Below are positions 33,098 to 45,165 of a stretch of 64,000 nucleotides of DNA, one piece after another (positions within the stretch are counted from its first letter, which is position 1; the number at the start of each line of letters is the position of its first letter). A model generated the notes under the pieces. The model saw only the letters and a program-made list of their open reading frames with translations. It was not told the origin of the DNA and did no database searches. Both the position numbers and the translations under genes were made by a program. The stretch comes from Paracamarosporium sp. OC-R06-R3 (taxonomy: Eukaryota; Ascomycota; Dothideomycetes; Pleosporales; Didymosphaeriaceae), in NCBI GenBank assembly GCA_019828545.1, contig JACVRA010000087.1, positions 32,795-96,794 on the forward strand. Reading direction: 5' to 3'.

Positions 33098-34765
33098 TTA
33101 ATACGGCAGCCTACACTCCCAACTCCCCGCATCATCCACGTTCCCGGTCCCCGTGAACTTTGCCTGCTTCGGATACATACACAGCGGTCTCTGCCTTAGT
33201 ACCTCCGCCTGCGTCCTATCGTCGGCATACTTCGTCGCAACGATCTGCTCTGGCGCCACACCATTCTCAACCCAAGCCACCATGGCAAGCAACGCATCAT
33301 GTTTCTCGTCTCTGAACCCCGGAACCCCATACACCGTATTTCCCAAATTAGGTGCCTGATTTGCACCAGCAAAGTACCATGGCGCGTTGACATTCGCAAA
33401 TGTACCCGCGCAGTGCCCCATACCCGGTACGAAGAAGAAGCGGAAGAACTCGTCAACATCGATGCCGCGCGGCTGGAGCGTCCGCGCGACCTGGTTGTAG
33501 AAGTACGGTGTTGTGCCCGTTGGAATCAACCCGTCTGCCATGCCGTGATATGATAGGATCTTGCCGCCTTTGGCGTGGAAGCCGGAAAGATCGAATCCGA
33601 CGGTTGCGTTGCCCGGTTGCAGTTTGTCGGCTAGACGTTGGATATCCTCGTTGTAACTGTAGAAATCCCAGTCTGGTCCGAACCCCATGAAGTACTTGAC
33701 GTAGTCTGGGCCCAAGCTGTTTGGTTTGTCGCCTTGGAGCAGAAGCCATTGGCTTTCGCTTCCAAGGTAGAGGTGCGGGAAGATGAAGGTTTGATTGTCG
33801 CCGATGGAATCGGTGTAGATCTTGTACAGGGTGTCGATCTGTGGAGATGTAAGGCAGCTAGCAGTCGTAGCATTTGTTGCGTTGGAGGTGCAGAGAAGCT
33901 CTTCTGGGCGGAAGTTGCACCCTTGTGGGTCGGAGATGATGTTATCCTTGAGCCCATCCTGCGGATCGCATTGCTTCAAAACTTCTGCAGCGATGGTCGG
34001 AAACAGTGTTGACGGGATGTGATAGTCTGCGGTAGCTGGCAGATTGTAGAGAGCCACTTTGACAGTCCAGGGTTGTAGATGGGACGTCCACCATGCAGGT
34101 GCGCCCGCCAGAATACCGTCGAAATCCTCAGGGTATTTTTCTGCCTCCTTCAAACCTTGACGCCCACCAGTAGAGCAGCCTGAGTAGTAATTGTATGAAA
34201 TTTCTTTTTCGTAAAATGCTGCTGTGATGGTCTTCGCTACTACGACCGACCCATGCATGGCCAGGTGACCCCAGTTCTCCACCTTGTCGGGTTGATTGTA
34301 ACCCCAGCTCCCGTCGCTTGAGGAAGAGTTGTGACCTGTATCGGTCGACATAGTCGCAAAACCATACCGACTTCCTGGGCCCTGAACTATGTCAGTGACG
34401 TACAGTGATCACTTCATCGTAATACAAACCATATCCAACCAATTGATGCCACCCGCAAATCCTCCGTTTCCAACAGCAAGGAACCTTCCGTTCCAGTCGC
34501 TGGGAAGAAACAGACCGAAGCCGAAAGTCGTGTTACCGACTGATTGTACCTGCACTGAGACGGCGCATAGTTCAGGCAGCCCTACCGGGCTCGTAGGGTA
34601 TCCTGTATCGCCTTTTGGTACTTGAAAAGTCCCATTAGCCTGGATTGGGTACGCGAAATTGACGGTCGCGTTAGATGGGAGTGAGCCTTGGATCGCAGAT
34701 GGCGAGCACTCTAACGCGCTTGCAACTCCTAAGAGCGCACCATAGCCTAGGAACGAGGAGCGCAT
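33098..34765 (-). CDS. Secreted tannase/feruloyl esterase
   Basis: Two exons (34765-34430, 34381-33098) joined by a 48-bp phase-0 intron give 539 residues, typical of the tannase/feruloyl esterase family (500-580). A signal peptide is seen (SSFLGYGALLGVASA-LEC). The nucleophile is the Ser in YSGCSTGGRQG, preceded by NYY. The Asp/His part of the triad is probably in SYHGMADGLIP (Asp) and FVPGMGHCAGT (His). The lid region has paired Cys as in family members. Enzymes of this family hydrolyse ester bonds in gallotannins or feruloylated cell-wall polysaccharides, releasing gallic or ferulic acid outside the cell. It is divergent from an FAD monooxygenase, with 910 bp between the start codons. Confidence 0.92.
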
Positions 34766-35675
34766 GTTGGTGTGCGCAAATTGATTGTGCAAACAGAGGT
34801 GTTGCTCCAAAGGTGGGTTGGCCGTCGCGAACACCGGGCACATTGGATTAAAGACATCTTTAAACGTGTTATTGAAGGCGAGTACATTCCACTAGCCTCG
34901 GACGCTTTGCCTATAAGTGAAGGGATCGGAGGCTACCTGGATATCTCATACTTATCCCGGTAGTCAAGGTACCACCCATGTGGGTAGCAAGAGGCATGCC
35001 AATGCTGCTGAATAATCGCATTTTGGCTCTTGAGACCAATTATTCTGCCCTATATATGATACGATTGCTACACCAATAACATGGAAAATTTTTGAGAATG
35101 CGCTTGATCATGTCACTGTCTCTGCAGTCGTGAAGATGTCCTTGGTGTTGCTGACAGACACGTGACAAATTCCAGTGACACCGAGATTCAGCCGTAAGAT
35201 TGCACTTATTGGCTGGTGGTGGGGCCGCGGTGCGGGGAAACAAGTGTGGGACAAGCGCTTCTGAACGGCCTCGCGGATCGGCACTTGGGAAATATTTCTC
35301 TGGAATCCCCTTTGCCACTCGAAAGACGCGCGATCAGCTGATTGAAGGAAGACACTTAAAGATGCCGATCCTGCTGCCGTGTACCGCGGCCTAAAGTCAC
35401 TACCCGAGTGCTTTTTTTGTCCGCTCGTTGTACGCGTAGATACGTTTATCCAAGGTCTGACTCCGACTGCTCGGTGCATGTGGATGCGCAGGAGTTGCAT
35501 TGTACGAGCGTATGGATCGATTGGCTTCTGGAATACACAGTTGAAATTCCGAAAAATAAAAGTATAGAAAATCGCGAGGATACATTTTGGTTGCAGTACA
35601 TGTCTTTTTTACCTTGATACACACCACACCTCTCATTGCTACATTCCATTCATCATCCCATACCACACAATTGCA
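34766..35675. promoter_or_regulatory. Bidirectional promoter: esterase / FAD monooxygenase
   Basis: The region between the divergent start codons. It contains two copies of the palindrome CCGCGG (35225-35230 and 35384-35389), which is a back-to-back CGG pair of the sort bound by Zn2Cys6 regulators. The same hexamer occurs at 37463-37468 upstream of the nearby MFS gene. No gene is called inside. Confidence 0.45.
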
Positions 35676-37075
35676 ATGGCTGAGAACTTGAGTATAGCAA
35701 TCATCGGCGCAGGTATGCTTACAGATACCCTAGTGGACAGTTGCTCACTCGAGATTGCATCTAACATCCATTCATAGGCATGGGAGGCCTCGCGACCGCG
35801 CTCTCCCTGGCAAAAGCGGGTCACAAAAACATCACCATCTACGAAACTGCACCTGATCTTGGCTTCGTAGGCGCAGGCATCCAGCTCGCTCCCAACATGG
35901 CACGCATTCTCGATCGGCTCGATTGTTGGAAGCAGATTGCCGCCGAAGCGGTCCAGTGCGCAGATACATCAATTCGAGAAGGCAGTTCGAACAAAGAGCT
36001 GGGCCACGTAAATCTAGACTACGTGGAGAAGACATATGGATACCCGCATATGGTTGGGCACAGAGCAAGTCTAGCGGGCTCTATGTATGATGGATGTCTC
36101 AAGGAGCCTGGAATCAAGTTCGAACTTGGTAGCCTGATATCGGATGCAGAGTTTGGAGAGAAACCTAGCTTCAAATTGACACCTTTGAAGAGCCCCGATG
36201 AAGCGCGTCGTGTGGAATGCGACATTCTGCTCGCTTGCGATGGCGTGAAGAGCCAGACTCGCGTGTCTATGCTTCAAAAACTCGGGGAGACAGCAGATGT
36301 GAAAGATTCAGGCCAGGCAGCATACCGCATCATGTTGACGCGGGAGCAAATGCAGCACGATCCAGAACTCATCGCACTTCTTGATGCAGATACCGTAACA
36401 CGCTGGATAGGCGAGAAGAAGCACATCATCGCCTACCCCATCCACAACAAGCAGATCTACAACATATCTACCGCACAACCCGACGTCAACTTTGCAGGCG
36501 CACCGAACTCAACATACACGACTAAAGGGTCCAAGGCTGCTATGATGCAGGTGTACGACGATTTTTGCCCTATGATCCACCGAATGCTGGACCTTGTGCC
36601 AGGCGACGAAGTTGTTGAATGGAAATTGCGTGTACACGAGCCTCTCAGCACGTGGGTTCTGGGCTCCACAGCATTAGTCGGAGACACATGCCATCCTACA
36701 CTGCCGCATCTTGCTCAAGGAGCCGCACAAGCAATTGAAGATGGAGCAGCGCTCGGCGTAGTACTCAATCCGAAACGCATTGCAGACTGTAAACCGTCAA
36801 CAATCTTGAAAGCGCTGAAGATATATGAAAAGGTACGAAAGGAGCGAGCAGAAGCGCTGGTAGAGCTGGCGGCGGAGAATGGGCGATCAATGCACTTGGG
36901 CTCAGGAAAGGCAAAGGAGGAGCGGGACAAGATCTTTGCGGCCTTGAAGACGGGGAAAGGACCCGTACCAGACAAGTGGGCGGATGCAGACGTCCAGCGT
37001 ATGATCTATGGCGTTGACGTTGTAGCTGACGCAGAAAATCTTTGCAAGGAAGAGGGCTTCGTCGCGAAGTTGTGA
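35676..37075 (+). CDS. FAD monooxygenase, salicylate 1-hydroxylase-like
   Basis: Exon 1 (35676-35712) and exon 2 (35778-37075), separated by a 65-bp phase-1 intron, encode 444 residues. The intron splits the GxGxxG motif, which reads IIGAGMGGLATALSLAKAGH after splicing. LACDGVKSQTR is the DG motif and ALVGDTCHPTLPHLAQGAAQAIEDGA is the GD motif with the family's PxxxQG extension. Salicylate hydroxylases convert salicylate to catechol with NAD(P)H and O2; homologues act on other hydroxybenzoates, so the substrate is inferred only to be a phenolic acid. Its promoter is shared with the esterase, which would supply such acids. Cytosolic, no membrane segment. Confidence 0.9.
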
Positions 37076-38230
37076 ACTGTCAGTTCATGGATGGGTAAGA
37101 GAATTCCCGAGAACGTATGTTAGTTGCCTTTGCCTTCTTGTTACATGCTTACTAGTGATCTATGAACCACTTCTTAACTAAACATGTTTTCCGTCTACCA
37201 ATGTGAGGTGATTCAAGACCTTCGGAAGAGAAAATCTAGGCACTGGATAGGACTACACAAATGCTAAACTTGTCTGTGAGACCATTAGAACTACTAGGCA
37301 AGAGAGCTATTGCATAGTCGAGTCCTCGGAGCCGAGATGCACCTTGACTCTTTATAGCTCGGTGTTTAGAAAATCAAGCCTCGGTCTAAAGTTACCCGCG
37401 ACAATAGACTGTGGGGGGCCCACGGGGTCCACAACGGCAGTAAGGATATCACATCTGGCGTGCCGCGGCGCCGGATTGAAGGATATTGGCTCCAAGTGCG
37501 TTCTTCGTTTGATAGTGTCTAAATTGTATTTGGACAAAGCGGGAGTATTCCGCGAAAGTATTGCCAGCAAAACCGTTGACCGGACATCGGATATAAATCT
37601 TGGAGCGACAAGCTTTTGGGGTGCCAACCGATCCGCCGCCTCCCGCCTTGGTATCAGCCTCCTCATCACATGTCTCGTACATACACTCCTAGTTCGTGAC
37701 CAAGTTTACGGCAAAAGCCACATCTTCATAGGTCGAATCCGATAACAAAACCGAAACACAAGCCGTGCGAGTAGCGCGAGCAGCCACGCGGCCCCCGCCC
37801 GATACCCTAAGCGGTAATATTGTCATGTGCACATACCGAGAACTGCAGCCGATATCCTCCCTGACAGCTAACGATGAGCGATCTCTACCCTTCACTAGTG
37901 GCGCGTCCGGGGCGTTCCAGCTGTGGGATAGTGTGCATATCAGAGCAGTGGCGAACAAGGTCTAACGCACTCATCGTGACGACAGACCCCCCTAATCCTT
38001 GTCCAGACCCCATGGGATGCTAAGCGCACCTGGGGACTCCACACCCCTTGAAATATTGTTGGGCGAACCATGGACATACACGCGGGAACCGAAACCTACA
38101 AATACAAAGAGGCGAGGGTTGCATTTTTGTCTTGTAGGGTTTCGGTACTTTCTCTTTTCTTACTTTGTATCACTCCTACGCTGTCAAGCGTTCTGTTCCA
38201 AACTTGACTTTTTCGGCCCTGTGTTCCACC
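37076..38230. promoter_or_regulatory. Intergenic region upstream of the MFS transporter
   Basis: About 1.15 kb holding the 3' UTR of the monooxygenase and the MFS promoter. It includes one CCGCGG palindrome (37463-37468). Overlapping short frames between 37350 and 37960 have no recognisable protein features. Confidence 0.4.
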
Positions 38231-39833
38231 ATGTCGGAAGTAGAGAAGAACAATACTTTTCATGATCCAAAGCTGGACCGGTCCGATCCAGAACTAGAGC
38301 ATGCGAACACCCACGGCACTTACTTGCAGGGGAACGAGATAGTCAGTCTTTCTGAGGAGCATCGCCAGTATCTTCTCCAAAGACATGGCACGATAGAACT
38401 CGATCCCGTCCCGTCTATGAGCGATGCGGATCCGTACAATTGGCCACGCTGGAAGGTCCGCATTTTATTCAATATCTCCTTCCGTACCTGTTACTCACAA
38501 TATTCAGAAAGTAATCAACCTTCTGCTGGTAGCTTTCCATGCGCTCATGTCGACCTTCATGGCTTCGGGAATCATTCCAGCCTACGAAAACATAGCTGAA
38601 GATCTCGGTGTTACTCTACAGCAAACCTCGTATCTAACCTCGATCCAAATTGCCGTCATCGGAGGTGCTCCTCTGTTCTGGAGACCTCTTTCCACCCGCT
38701 TCGGACGCCGCCCTATATTCATCGTCTCCCTGATTGGAAGCCTTTGCTTCAATATTGGATGCGCAAAGACTGACACATACGCGGCTATGGCAACATGTCG
38801 TGCTTTTGTAGCCTTCTTCATATCCCCTGCTGCAGCCATCGGCACCGCGGTTGTGGTTGAAACTTTTTTCAGACACGAACGAGCAAAGTTCATGGGCGTG
38901 TGGACCATCATGCTTACGGTCGGTATTCCTCTCGCGCCCTTCATCTTCGGCTTCGTTACCTACAACGTTGGATATCGCTGGATATACTGGATCTTCGCGA
39001 TCATCAACGGCGTCCAGCTCTTCTTGTACATCTTCCTCGGTCCCGAAACGCGCTTCATCCGGCACCAAAAGACGGTGCAAGAACTCCCCAGCTTCAAGGA
39101 CTCTTACTTCCGATTCCGTCGCATTGACCCTGCTCCCTTCACCGCATACGAGTTCATCTCACCCTTACGAATGGCTGTTTACCCCTGCGTCATGATCCCC
39201 GCCGCTGCCTACGCAATGGTCTTCCTCTTCGCCTCAGTTCTCGCCACTGTCGAAATCCCTCAGCTCTTCGGCGAAAAGTTCCACCTCAACGCCGAGCAAA
39301 CCGGGCTACAATTTCTCGGTCTAATCATCGGATCGCTCATCGGAGAGCAAATTGGCGGCCGCACAAGCGACCTGTGGATGCGCCGGCGAGCATCCAAGAT
39401 GCCGGATGGCAAGCCAGCTCCAGAGTTCCGCCTCTGGCTGAGTTACATCGGTTACGCACTTACTGTCTGCGGTATCGTCGTATTCCTTGTGCGCATCGAA
39501 CAAGCACAGCCTCTGAAGTGGAACGTTACACCTATTGTAGGCGTTGCTATAGCCGCGGCAGGAAATCAAATCGTCACCACGGTACTGATCACATATGCTG
39601 TTGATTGTTACCACGAGGAGGCTGGAAGTATTGGCGTATTCATCAGCTTCGTGAGACAAATATGGGGGTTCATTGGCCCATTTTGGTTTCCACAGATGTT
39701 TGAAAACGTTGGCATCGCAAATAGTGCGGGTATTGCGGTTGCCATGCTTGTTGTTGTCAGCGTGGTTCCCACGATGATTCTTCAATGGAGGGGGAAGTTC
39801 TTCAGGCAGCGGGAGATGAAGGCGAGGATTTGA
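38231..39833 (+). CDS. MFS transporter (DHA1-like drug/organic-acid family)
   Basis: Exons 38231-38455 and 38508-39833 with a 52-bp phase-0 intron encode 516 residues. A ~75-residue hydrophilic N-terminus contains DPYNWPRWK, the block that precedes helix 1 in this fungal group. The loop 2-3 signature is STRFGRRP. About 12 hydrophobic segments follow, with a long loop between helices 6 and 7 (FIRHQKTVQ...RFRRIDPAPFTAYEF). Plasma-membrane drug:H+ antiporters of this type export toxic compounds or move small organic acids and esters. Position between a phenolic-acid monooxygenase and a Zn2Cys6 regulator suggests a role in handling aromatic compounds. It converges with the regulator gene, with only 78 bp between the stop codons. 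Confidence 0.9.
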
Positions 39834-39911
39834 GGGCAGTCGTTTACTTTGCTAGCCTCAAAATTGACGAGCTGAACTATATTCAGTCTACGTTCCCGAA
39901 AATTGTGAAGT

Positions 39912-41780
39912 TTATATTATGTTGCTGTCTAAGCGATCCAAGGCCGTAATATCCTGGAGCCAGTGGTCATCCTCCATATTAAGAAACTGTCCCCAGAAGT
40001 CGACATCCAAGTCCGATCCCGAAGCACCTAAACCATTGTCCATTTTTTGCTCCATCTCTATCCCTTCTCCGCTCTGCAACTTTGCGGCGAACCACTTCTG
40101 CACTCCCTTCGCCATGGGTATCAACTTCCTATAAAACGCCGGAATCTGCTCTTGAGATGGCGTAGCGAGGAGGCTGACCAATCTATCGGCAGTCCTGGCA
40201 AAATAATCGCGCAGCTTAAGCTCTCGGTCGACTGTCTCCGTGGAATTATCCCCACACTTGACCGAACATAGTAGCAAAGCCAGGAAAGTGTTGTGATTGG
40301 ACTGCGCGAAGACGTGCGATGGGACATCGAGTAGGTCAAGCGGATTCATAGAGATCGGTACGAATACATCGTTAAGGAACCTGATGGCGGAGATGCAGTT
40401 GCTTAGGACCTCATGGCGTGCTTCAACCGATGCAAAAAGCGATTCTTCGAGACAGCATTCATAGAGACAGACGCGCGCGTATCCATACTGGATCTTGAGT
40501 AGTCCTTGCCCTCATCAGTGTTGTCCATCTTTACAATACAATAAACCTTACTTGTCTTAATGCTTTCTGGAATGGCATGCCATTGTCCCATTATCTTAGC
40601 ATCCCAAGAGCGGACGTGTTGTAGTACATCTTTGCTGGGCGATGTCTGGCGAAATATGTTGTATATGAATTCGTAGCCGTTACCCCGTTGCCGCTGGCTC
40701 ATGTTGAACCAGCACGTGACAACTCGAAACTGCTCCACCGAGTGCTGTAGACGACACAGACTGATCAGAGTCTGATCTGTTTCGACGCCGCTTTTCTCCA
40801 AGGCTTCACAACATTGCTCTGCGTAGTCGCTAAATTCGACTGGGTTCAGGTTCACGGACGTGTTGGACATACTGATTGTGCGTCAGTCGACTTCATTTCC
40901 AAGGGTTGAAATTGATGATTCTCTTACACTGAAGATAAATAGATACACCCCAGAAAAGTGCGTCGCTCTTCTAAAGTATGCTCAGCAAGGTGTTCGGCTT
41001 CGAATTCGGTGCGTATTTCAAAACCGTCGGTGTCTTCCGTCGCAGTCACAAAATGACGTCGGGCGAACGGCGATCTACTCAGATGAAGATCAACCAGTAG
41101 ACTCAAGGCCATGTGCATGAACATACTGCGCTGGCCGCGTAGCTCGAGCTGTAGGTGCGACCTATAGCACCAGGTGAGCCCACAGATTAAAATCAGGCGT
41201 GACCTACTCACCAATGAACCAACAAGAGAAGACCTTGAAGCAGATCTAATGATTTCCTCCCGCTTTGAATCATGCTATTGGCGATGTACGCTTTGGCATG
41301 CACAGTCAAATCCCGCTGCCGAGCCCGATCCTTGGTGCATCCAAGCATCGCCACAATCAAAGCGAGAAACGGCTTCGTCTTTGCAAACTCGGCAGCCGAT
41401 TGCTTGACATCTGGCATGATGACAAAAGGGAAAAATTCAAAAAGTGATGTTCGATAGTACTGCATGCCGCGCTCGATTTCGAAAAGACGACAATAACCCG
41501 ACAAAGTTGGGTCATTCACGGGGCCTCCCGAAATGGCAATTTTGCCATGCTCGGTAGACGAATCGTTCCTCTTTCGTTTTCGCGCCTCAGGAGCCTGCAC
41601 GATGCATGCAACATTATGATTGTTGCATCTAACTTCTCAGCGAATGTCCGAATGCGGTATGGAGGGCGCGCTTAACTACCTTTTGCATTTCGAGTAGCCA
41701 GCTTCCGGTTCGCACTTGACTTTGGCAGTGGCGCAGTTCCGGCAGGCTCTCATGCGTGGGAATATGTGTACCGGAGACAT
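39912..41780 (-). CDS. Zn2Cys6 transcription factor
   Basis: Five exons (41780-41680, 41628-41212, 41161-40928, 40871-40547, 40487-39912) encode 550 residues. The zinc cluster is Cys13, 16, 23, 32, 35, 42 (spacing 2-6-8-2-6) and is completed only when the 51-bp intron 41629-41679 is removed. A basic RKRKR linker follows. The middle has the fungal-specific regulator pattern, e.g. LLQGLLLLVHW and MFMHMALSLLVDLHL. Introns 2-4 are 50, 56 and 59 bp; the last donor is GTTTAT, weaker than the others, so that junction is the least certain. Zn2Cys6 proteins bind CGG triplets and often control the cluster they sit in, so the adjacent transporter, monooxygenase, esterase and SDR are candidate targets (inference). 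Confidence 0.87.
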
Positions 41781-42535
41781 CTGTATTTCTTGTGTTTTGG
41801 CATGGAGGGTGACGAGAGGTCCATTTTGGGGTGATGTAATATTACACGGAAATCTGCGATATCCCGGTAATAAACGGCGTTTCGATGCCACTTTGGGCAA
41901 AAGCTCTAGCCAACTGCAAACATAAGCCTCGTCTACCATCCGCCGCCTACACGTGCTTATAGTAATACTCTTAATGCGAAGCTATAATTATACTAACAAC
42001 AGTCAACTGATATTTTTTATCAGTTTCGCACTTTCCATGGTCTAGAGAAGTTTTGCCAATGGTTCTCCTGGTATTTGTTGTGGAAACGAGTTCAGCAATT
42101 CAATCCCAAAGCGAGCCTCCAGGACGTTTACCTTCTCGACAATATTAAAGGAACCATATTGAGAGAAAGGATTGCAACCTTCGCATTTGTGCCATCTTGT
42201 ACCACAAACGCCCAATGAGTACAAGTATCATAAAGCCTGGTTCAATTTCCAAATCACAGCTATCAACCAGCGGAGCTTGGATACTATGATGACGAGCTTT
42301 GCAATGACTCGAATAAACGATTGACATATATACGAGGCCTCCTTTCCCCAATAGTAAGCTGACTGCCATGGTGCTACGCTACCCCGCCTAGAACAACACA
42401 TTGGTGCGGGGAAGCGCATGCTATCAAGACACTACAAAATCCCTTTTAGGTCTTACTCCATCAATCCTCTTTCTTGTCTTTATATATTTCTACAACTACA
42501 TTGATACTTCGACAAATTTCCAATAAGCAAACACC
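41781..42535. promoter_or_regulatory. Divergent promoter: Zn2Cys6 regulator / SDR
   Basis: A 755-bp AT-rich region between divergent starts. CTTTATATATTTC at 42477-42489 lies about 50 bp before the SDR ATG and looks like a TATA box. No gene is called inside. Confidence 0.45.
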
Positions 42536-43434
42536 ATGACCACCAAACCACGCACTGCTTTTATCACAGGTACACCACGCGCTCCCCACCACACAGCCTC
42601 CCTACTAACAACTCGAAAGGCGGCTCAAGCGGCCTAGGCTACGCCCTCGCGCAGCGTCTCCTCTCCCAAAACCACCACATATTCATCGCAGACCTCTCCC
42701 TCACCGGCGCACAACAACTAGCAAAAGTCCACAACACGCCCACACTCACAAAAGTGCACTACGCCACCACAGACGTGTCCTCCTGGGACTCGCAACTCTC
42801 CGCCTTCACACAAGCCCTCGACGCCCTCTCCGGACGCATCGACTACATCTTCCCCATAGCCGGCATCGGCGAGCGGAAATGGCTCCCCCTAGCCGAGCAC
42901 AACCTCTCAGGCGCCTTCCAAAAGCCCAACCTGCAAACGCTCGACGTAGACCTCACAGGCGTGCTCTACACGGTCGGGCTCGCGATCCAGCAGTTCCGGC
43001 GCCAGCCAAAAGACGCCGCCGGCTTCCGGGGTAAACTCTGCCTCGCGGCGAGCATATGCGGGATCTCGCCCGTGCCCGCGCTGCCCGTTTACTCGGCCGC
43101 GAAGTACGGCGTCGTCGGGCTGACGCGTACGTATGGGAAGCTTCTGCCCGCCGAGGGCATCACGGTTAACGCAGTGTGTCCTGGGATTGCGCGGACGAGC
43201 ATCAACACGGAGGCGTTTTATCAGAGTATTGAGGGGGAGGGCGTTCTGGCGTCTATAGATGGGGTTGTGGATGCGTTTATGGAGATGGTGGGGGGGAGTG
43301 GGAGTGCGGAGTTGTTTGTTTGTCGGCCGGAGGGGTGGGTGAGGAAGGAGGAGGAGGTGTATGATGAGTGGTTGGCGAAGAGTATTAAGGTGCTTGATGA
43401 GGGGCATAGGTGGTTTCATTATGCGGGTGTTTGA
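42536..43434 (+). CDS. Short-chain dehydrogenase/reductase (15-PGDH-like)
   Basis: Exon 1 (42536-42569) and exon 2 (42620-43434), split by a 50-bp phase-1 intron with CTACTAACA branch sequence, give 282 residues. The Rossmann TGxxxGxG motif is restored by splicing as ITGGSSGLGYALA. The acidic residue IADLS after strand 2 suggests NAD(H) preference. The catalytic pair is Tyr/Lys in VYSAAKYG, preceded by the catalytic-Ser region LAASICGIS; NAVCPGIARTSI follows. SDRs of this group oxidise or reduce alcohols and ketones, substrate unknown. The coding part from 42620 is GC-rich (strong C/G third positions) compared with its AT-rich promoter. It is divergent from the Zn2Cys6 gene. Confidence 0.9.
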
Positions 43435-43736
43435 GTGTGTGGTAGAGGGGTGCGATGTCCCTACACAGATGGCCTCTGGTTTAAGTGTGTAGTTTCGGAA
43501 GGGGTTTCTAGATGTATAAATAGCAAATCTTGTGCAGGTCTGTTGTAGGTAGGTACCCTTTCAATATCATATGATCACAACGGTAGAGGCGGAAGGGAGG
43601 AAGAGAGGGCGGTGCATTGCTTTGATTTGATCAGAAGTAGTAACAGCAGCAGTTGTAGCAGCGATTAAATCGATACATTCAGAAAAATACATATCCGAAT
43701 CAATAGCCTGTGTTCCATACAAGCCTACAACACACA
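43435..43736. other. Convergent intergenic spacer
   Basis: A 302-bp spacer between the 3' ends of the SDR and acetate kinase genes; no features beyond probable UTRs. Confidence 0.5.
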
Positions 43737-45165
43737 CTACCCCTTCTTCCCAACAAACCTCTCCCTACCGCCCAACACCCCCCTCGCCATCTGCACCTGC
43801 TCATCCGTCCTACAAACCAACGTTTTGTACTTCGCCTCCCGAGCGCTAACATCGACCACAACGCCCTCCTCATCGCCCGCCCCCTCATTCTTCTTCTCAT
43901 CAACCCCAAACCCAAGGCACTCTACGCCCCTCACAACCTCGCGCCTAAGCCTCACCCCCTTCTCCCCAATCCCCCCCGCAAAAACAAGTGCATCCACATC
44001 CCCACCCAGCTTCACAAGATACGGCCCCACATAATTGAGAATCCTATCCACGAAAATGTCAAACGCAAGCTTACACTCGTCTTTCTCGCTCGTGCTAATC
44101 TCGCCGAAGTCAGTAGTACCAGTGAGACTCTTCCATCCGGATTTCTTGTTGAGGATTTCCTCTGCTTGCGTGATGTGCATGTGGGCGGAGGCTGAGTGCG
44201 AGATGCTGCCTGCGCTGTGGGTGAAGTGGAACATGAGGGAGGGGTCGATGGAGCCGGAGCGCGTGGCGCCGGGGAGGCCCGCGAGCGGTGTCAGGCCCAT
44301 GGATGTGTCGTGCGAGCGGCCGCCTTTTATGCAGCAGGCGGAGGCGCCGGAGCCGAGGTGGAGGGCGATGATGTTGAGATTGTCTCTGGGCTTGTCGAGG
44401 TGGGAAGCTACCTATAGACGATCAGCGTTTTCTTCTTTTTTTTTTTCTTTTGGAGATTTGGGACCACATGGATTGGAACGGGGACTTGGTGAGGGACAGA
44501 TAAATAGAAAGGTCGAGGGGCGTATCCAGGGCTCAGAGAGTGGAAAGGAAGGAAAGAAAACAGCGTGAGTGACGTACAGCATCCGTGATAAACTGATACG
44601 AGATCCCATGGAACCCATACTTCCTAAGCTTATTCCTCCGCGCAACGCCTTGATCAATCGGATACGTGCAAATATGCTCCGGGATTGTCGCATGGAAGCT
44701 GCTATCAAAGTACGCGACGTTCTTCGCATGGGGCAATATCTCGCTGACGGCCCGCACAATGCTCAGCGCAGGCGCATTGTGCAGCGGCGCGAGATCGCTG
44801 AGCTCTTCAATGTGATGGTACGTCTCCTTGTCGATGATCTGCGCCCGTGGATAGTCGCCCCCGTGCACGACGCGGTGGCACGTGAATTGTATGTCGTCTG
44901 GTTTTGAGAGCTCGGGGAGGCCAGTGTCATCCTGGAGGTGTGAGAGAATGTATTTGAAGGCGTCTTCTTGAGAGGAGATGTTTTGCAGCTCTTCGCCCTT
45001 GATTTTGTGCGTGCCGCGGGTGTATTTCAGTCTCGCGGGTGGGGCGGTTAGTCCTTCGACGGTGGCTTCGGCGAGCTGGGATGGGACGGAGGTTGATTTG
45101 TCGGCTTTGTAGACGGAGATTTTGACGCTGGAGGACCCCGCGTTGATGGAGAGGATGATCTCCAT
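43737..45165 (-). CDS. ackA: Acetate kinase
   Basis: Exons 45165-44578 and 44411-43737 flank a 166-bp phase-0 intron and encode 420 residues, the normal family length. Diagnostic blocks are ILSINAGSSSVKISVY at the N-terminus, FTCHRVVHGGDYPRAQ, VAYFDSSFHATIP, KYGFHGISY, HLGSGASACCIKGGRSHDTSMG and VFAGGIGEKG near the C-terminus, covering the nucleotide and acetate sites of the ASKHA fold. The enzyme interconverts acetyl phosphate + ADP and acetate + ATP in the cytosol. In fungi it usually works with phosphoketolase (Xfp), which makes acetyl phosphate. No Xfp gene is in this window, so the pair would be unlinked here. Confidence 0.95.

Noticed and set aside
37352..37960. Overlapping frames between the monooxygenase and MFS genes
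   Set aside because: Short, on both strands, with no domain or codon pattern; more likely promoter DNA.
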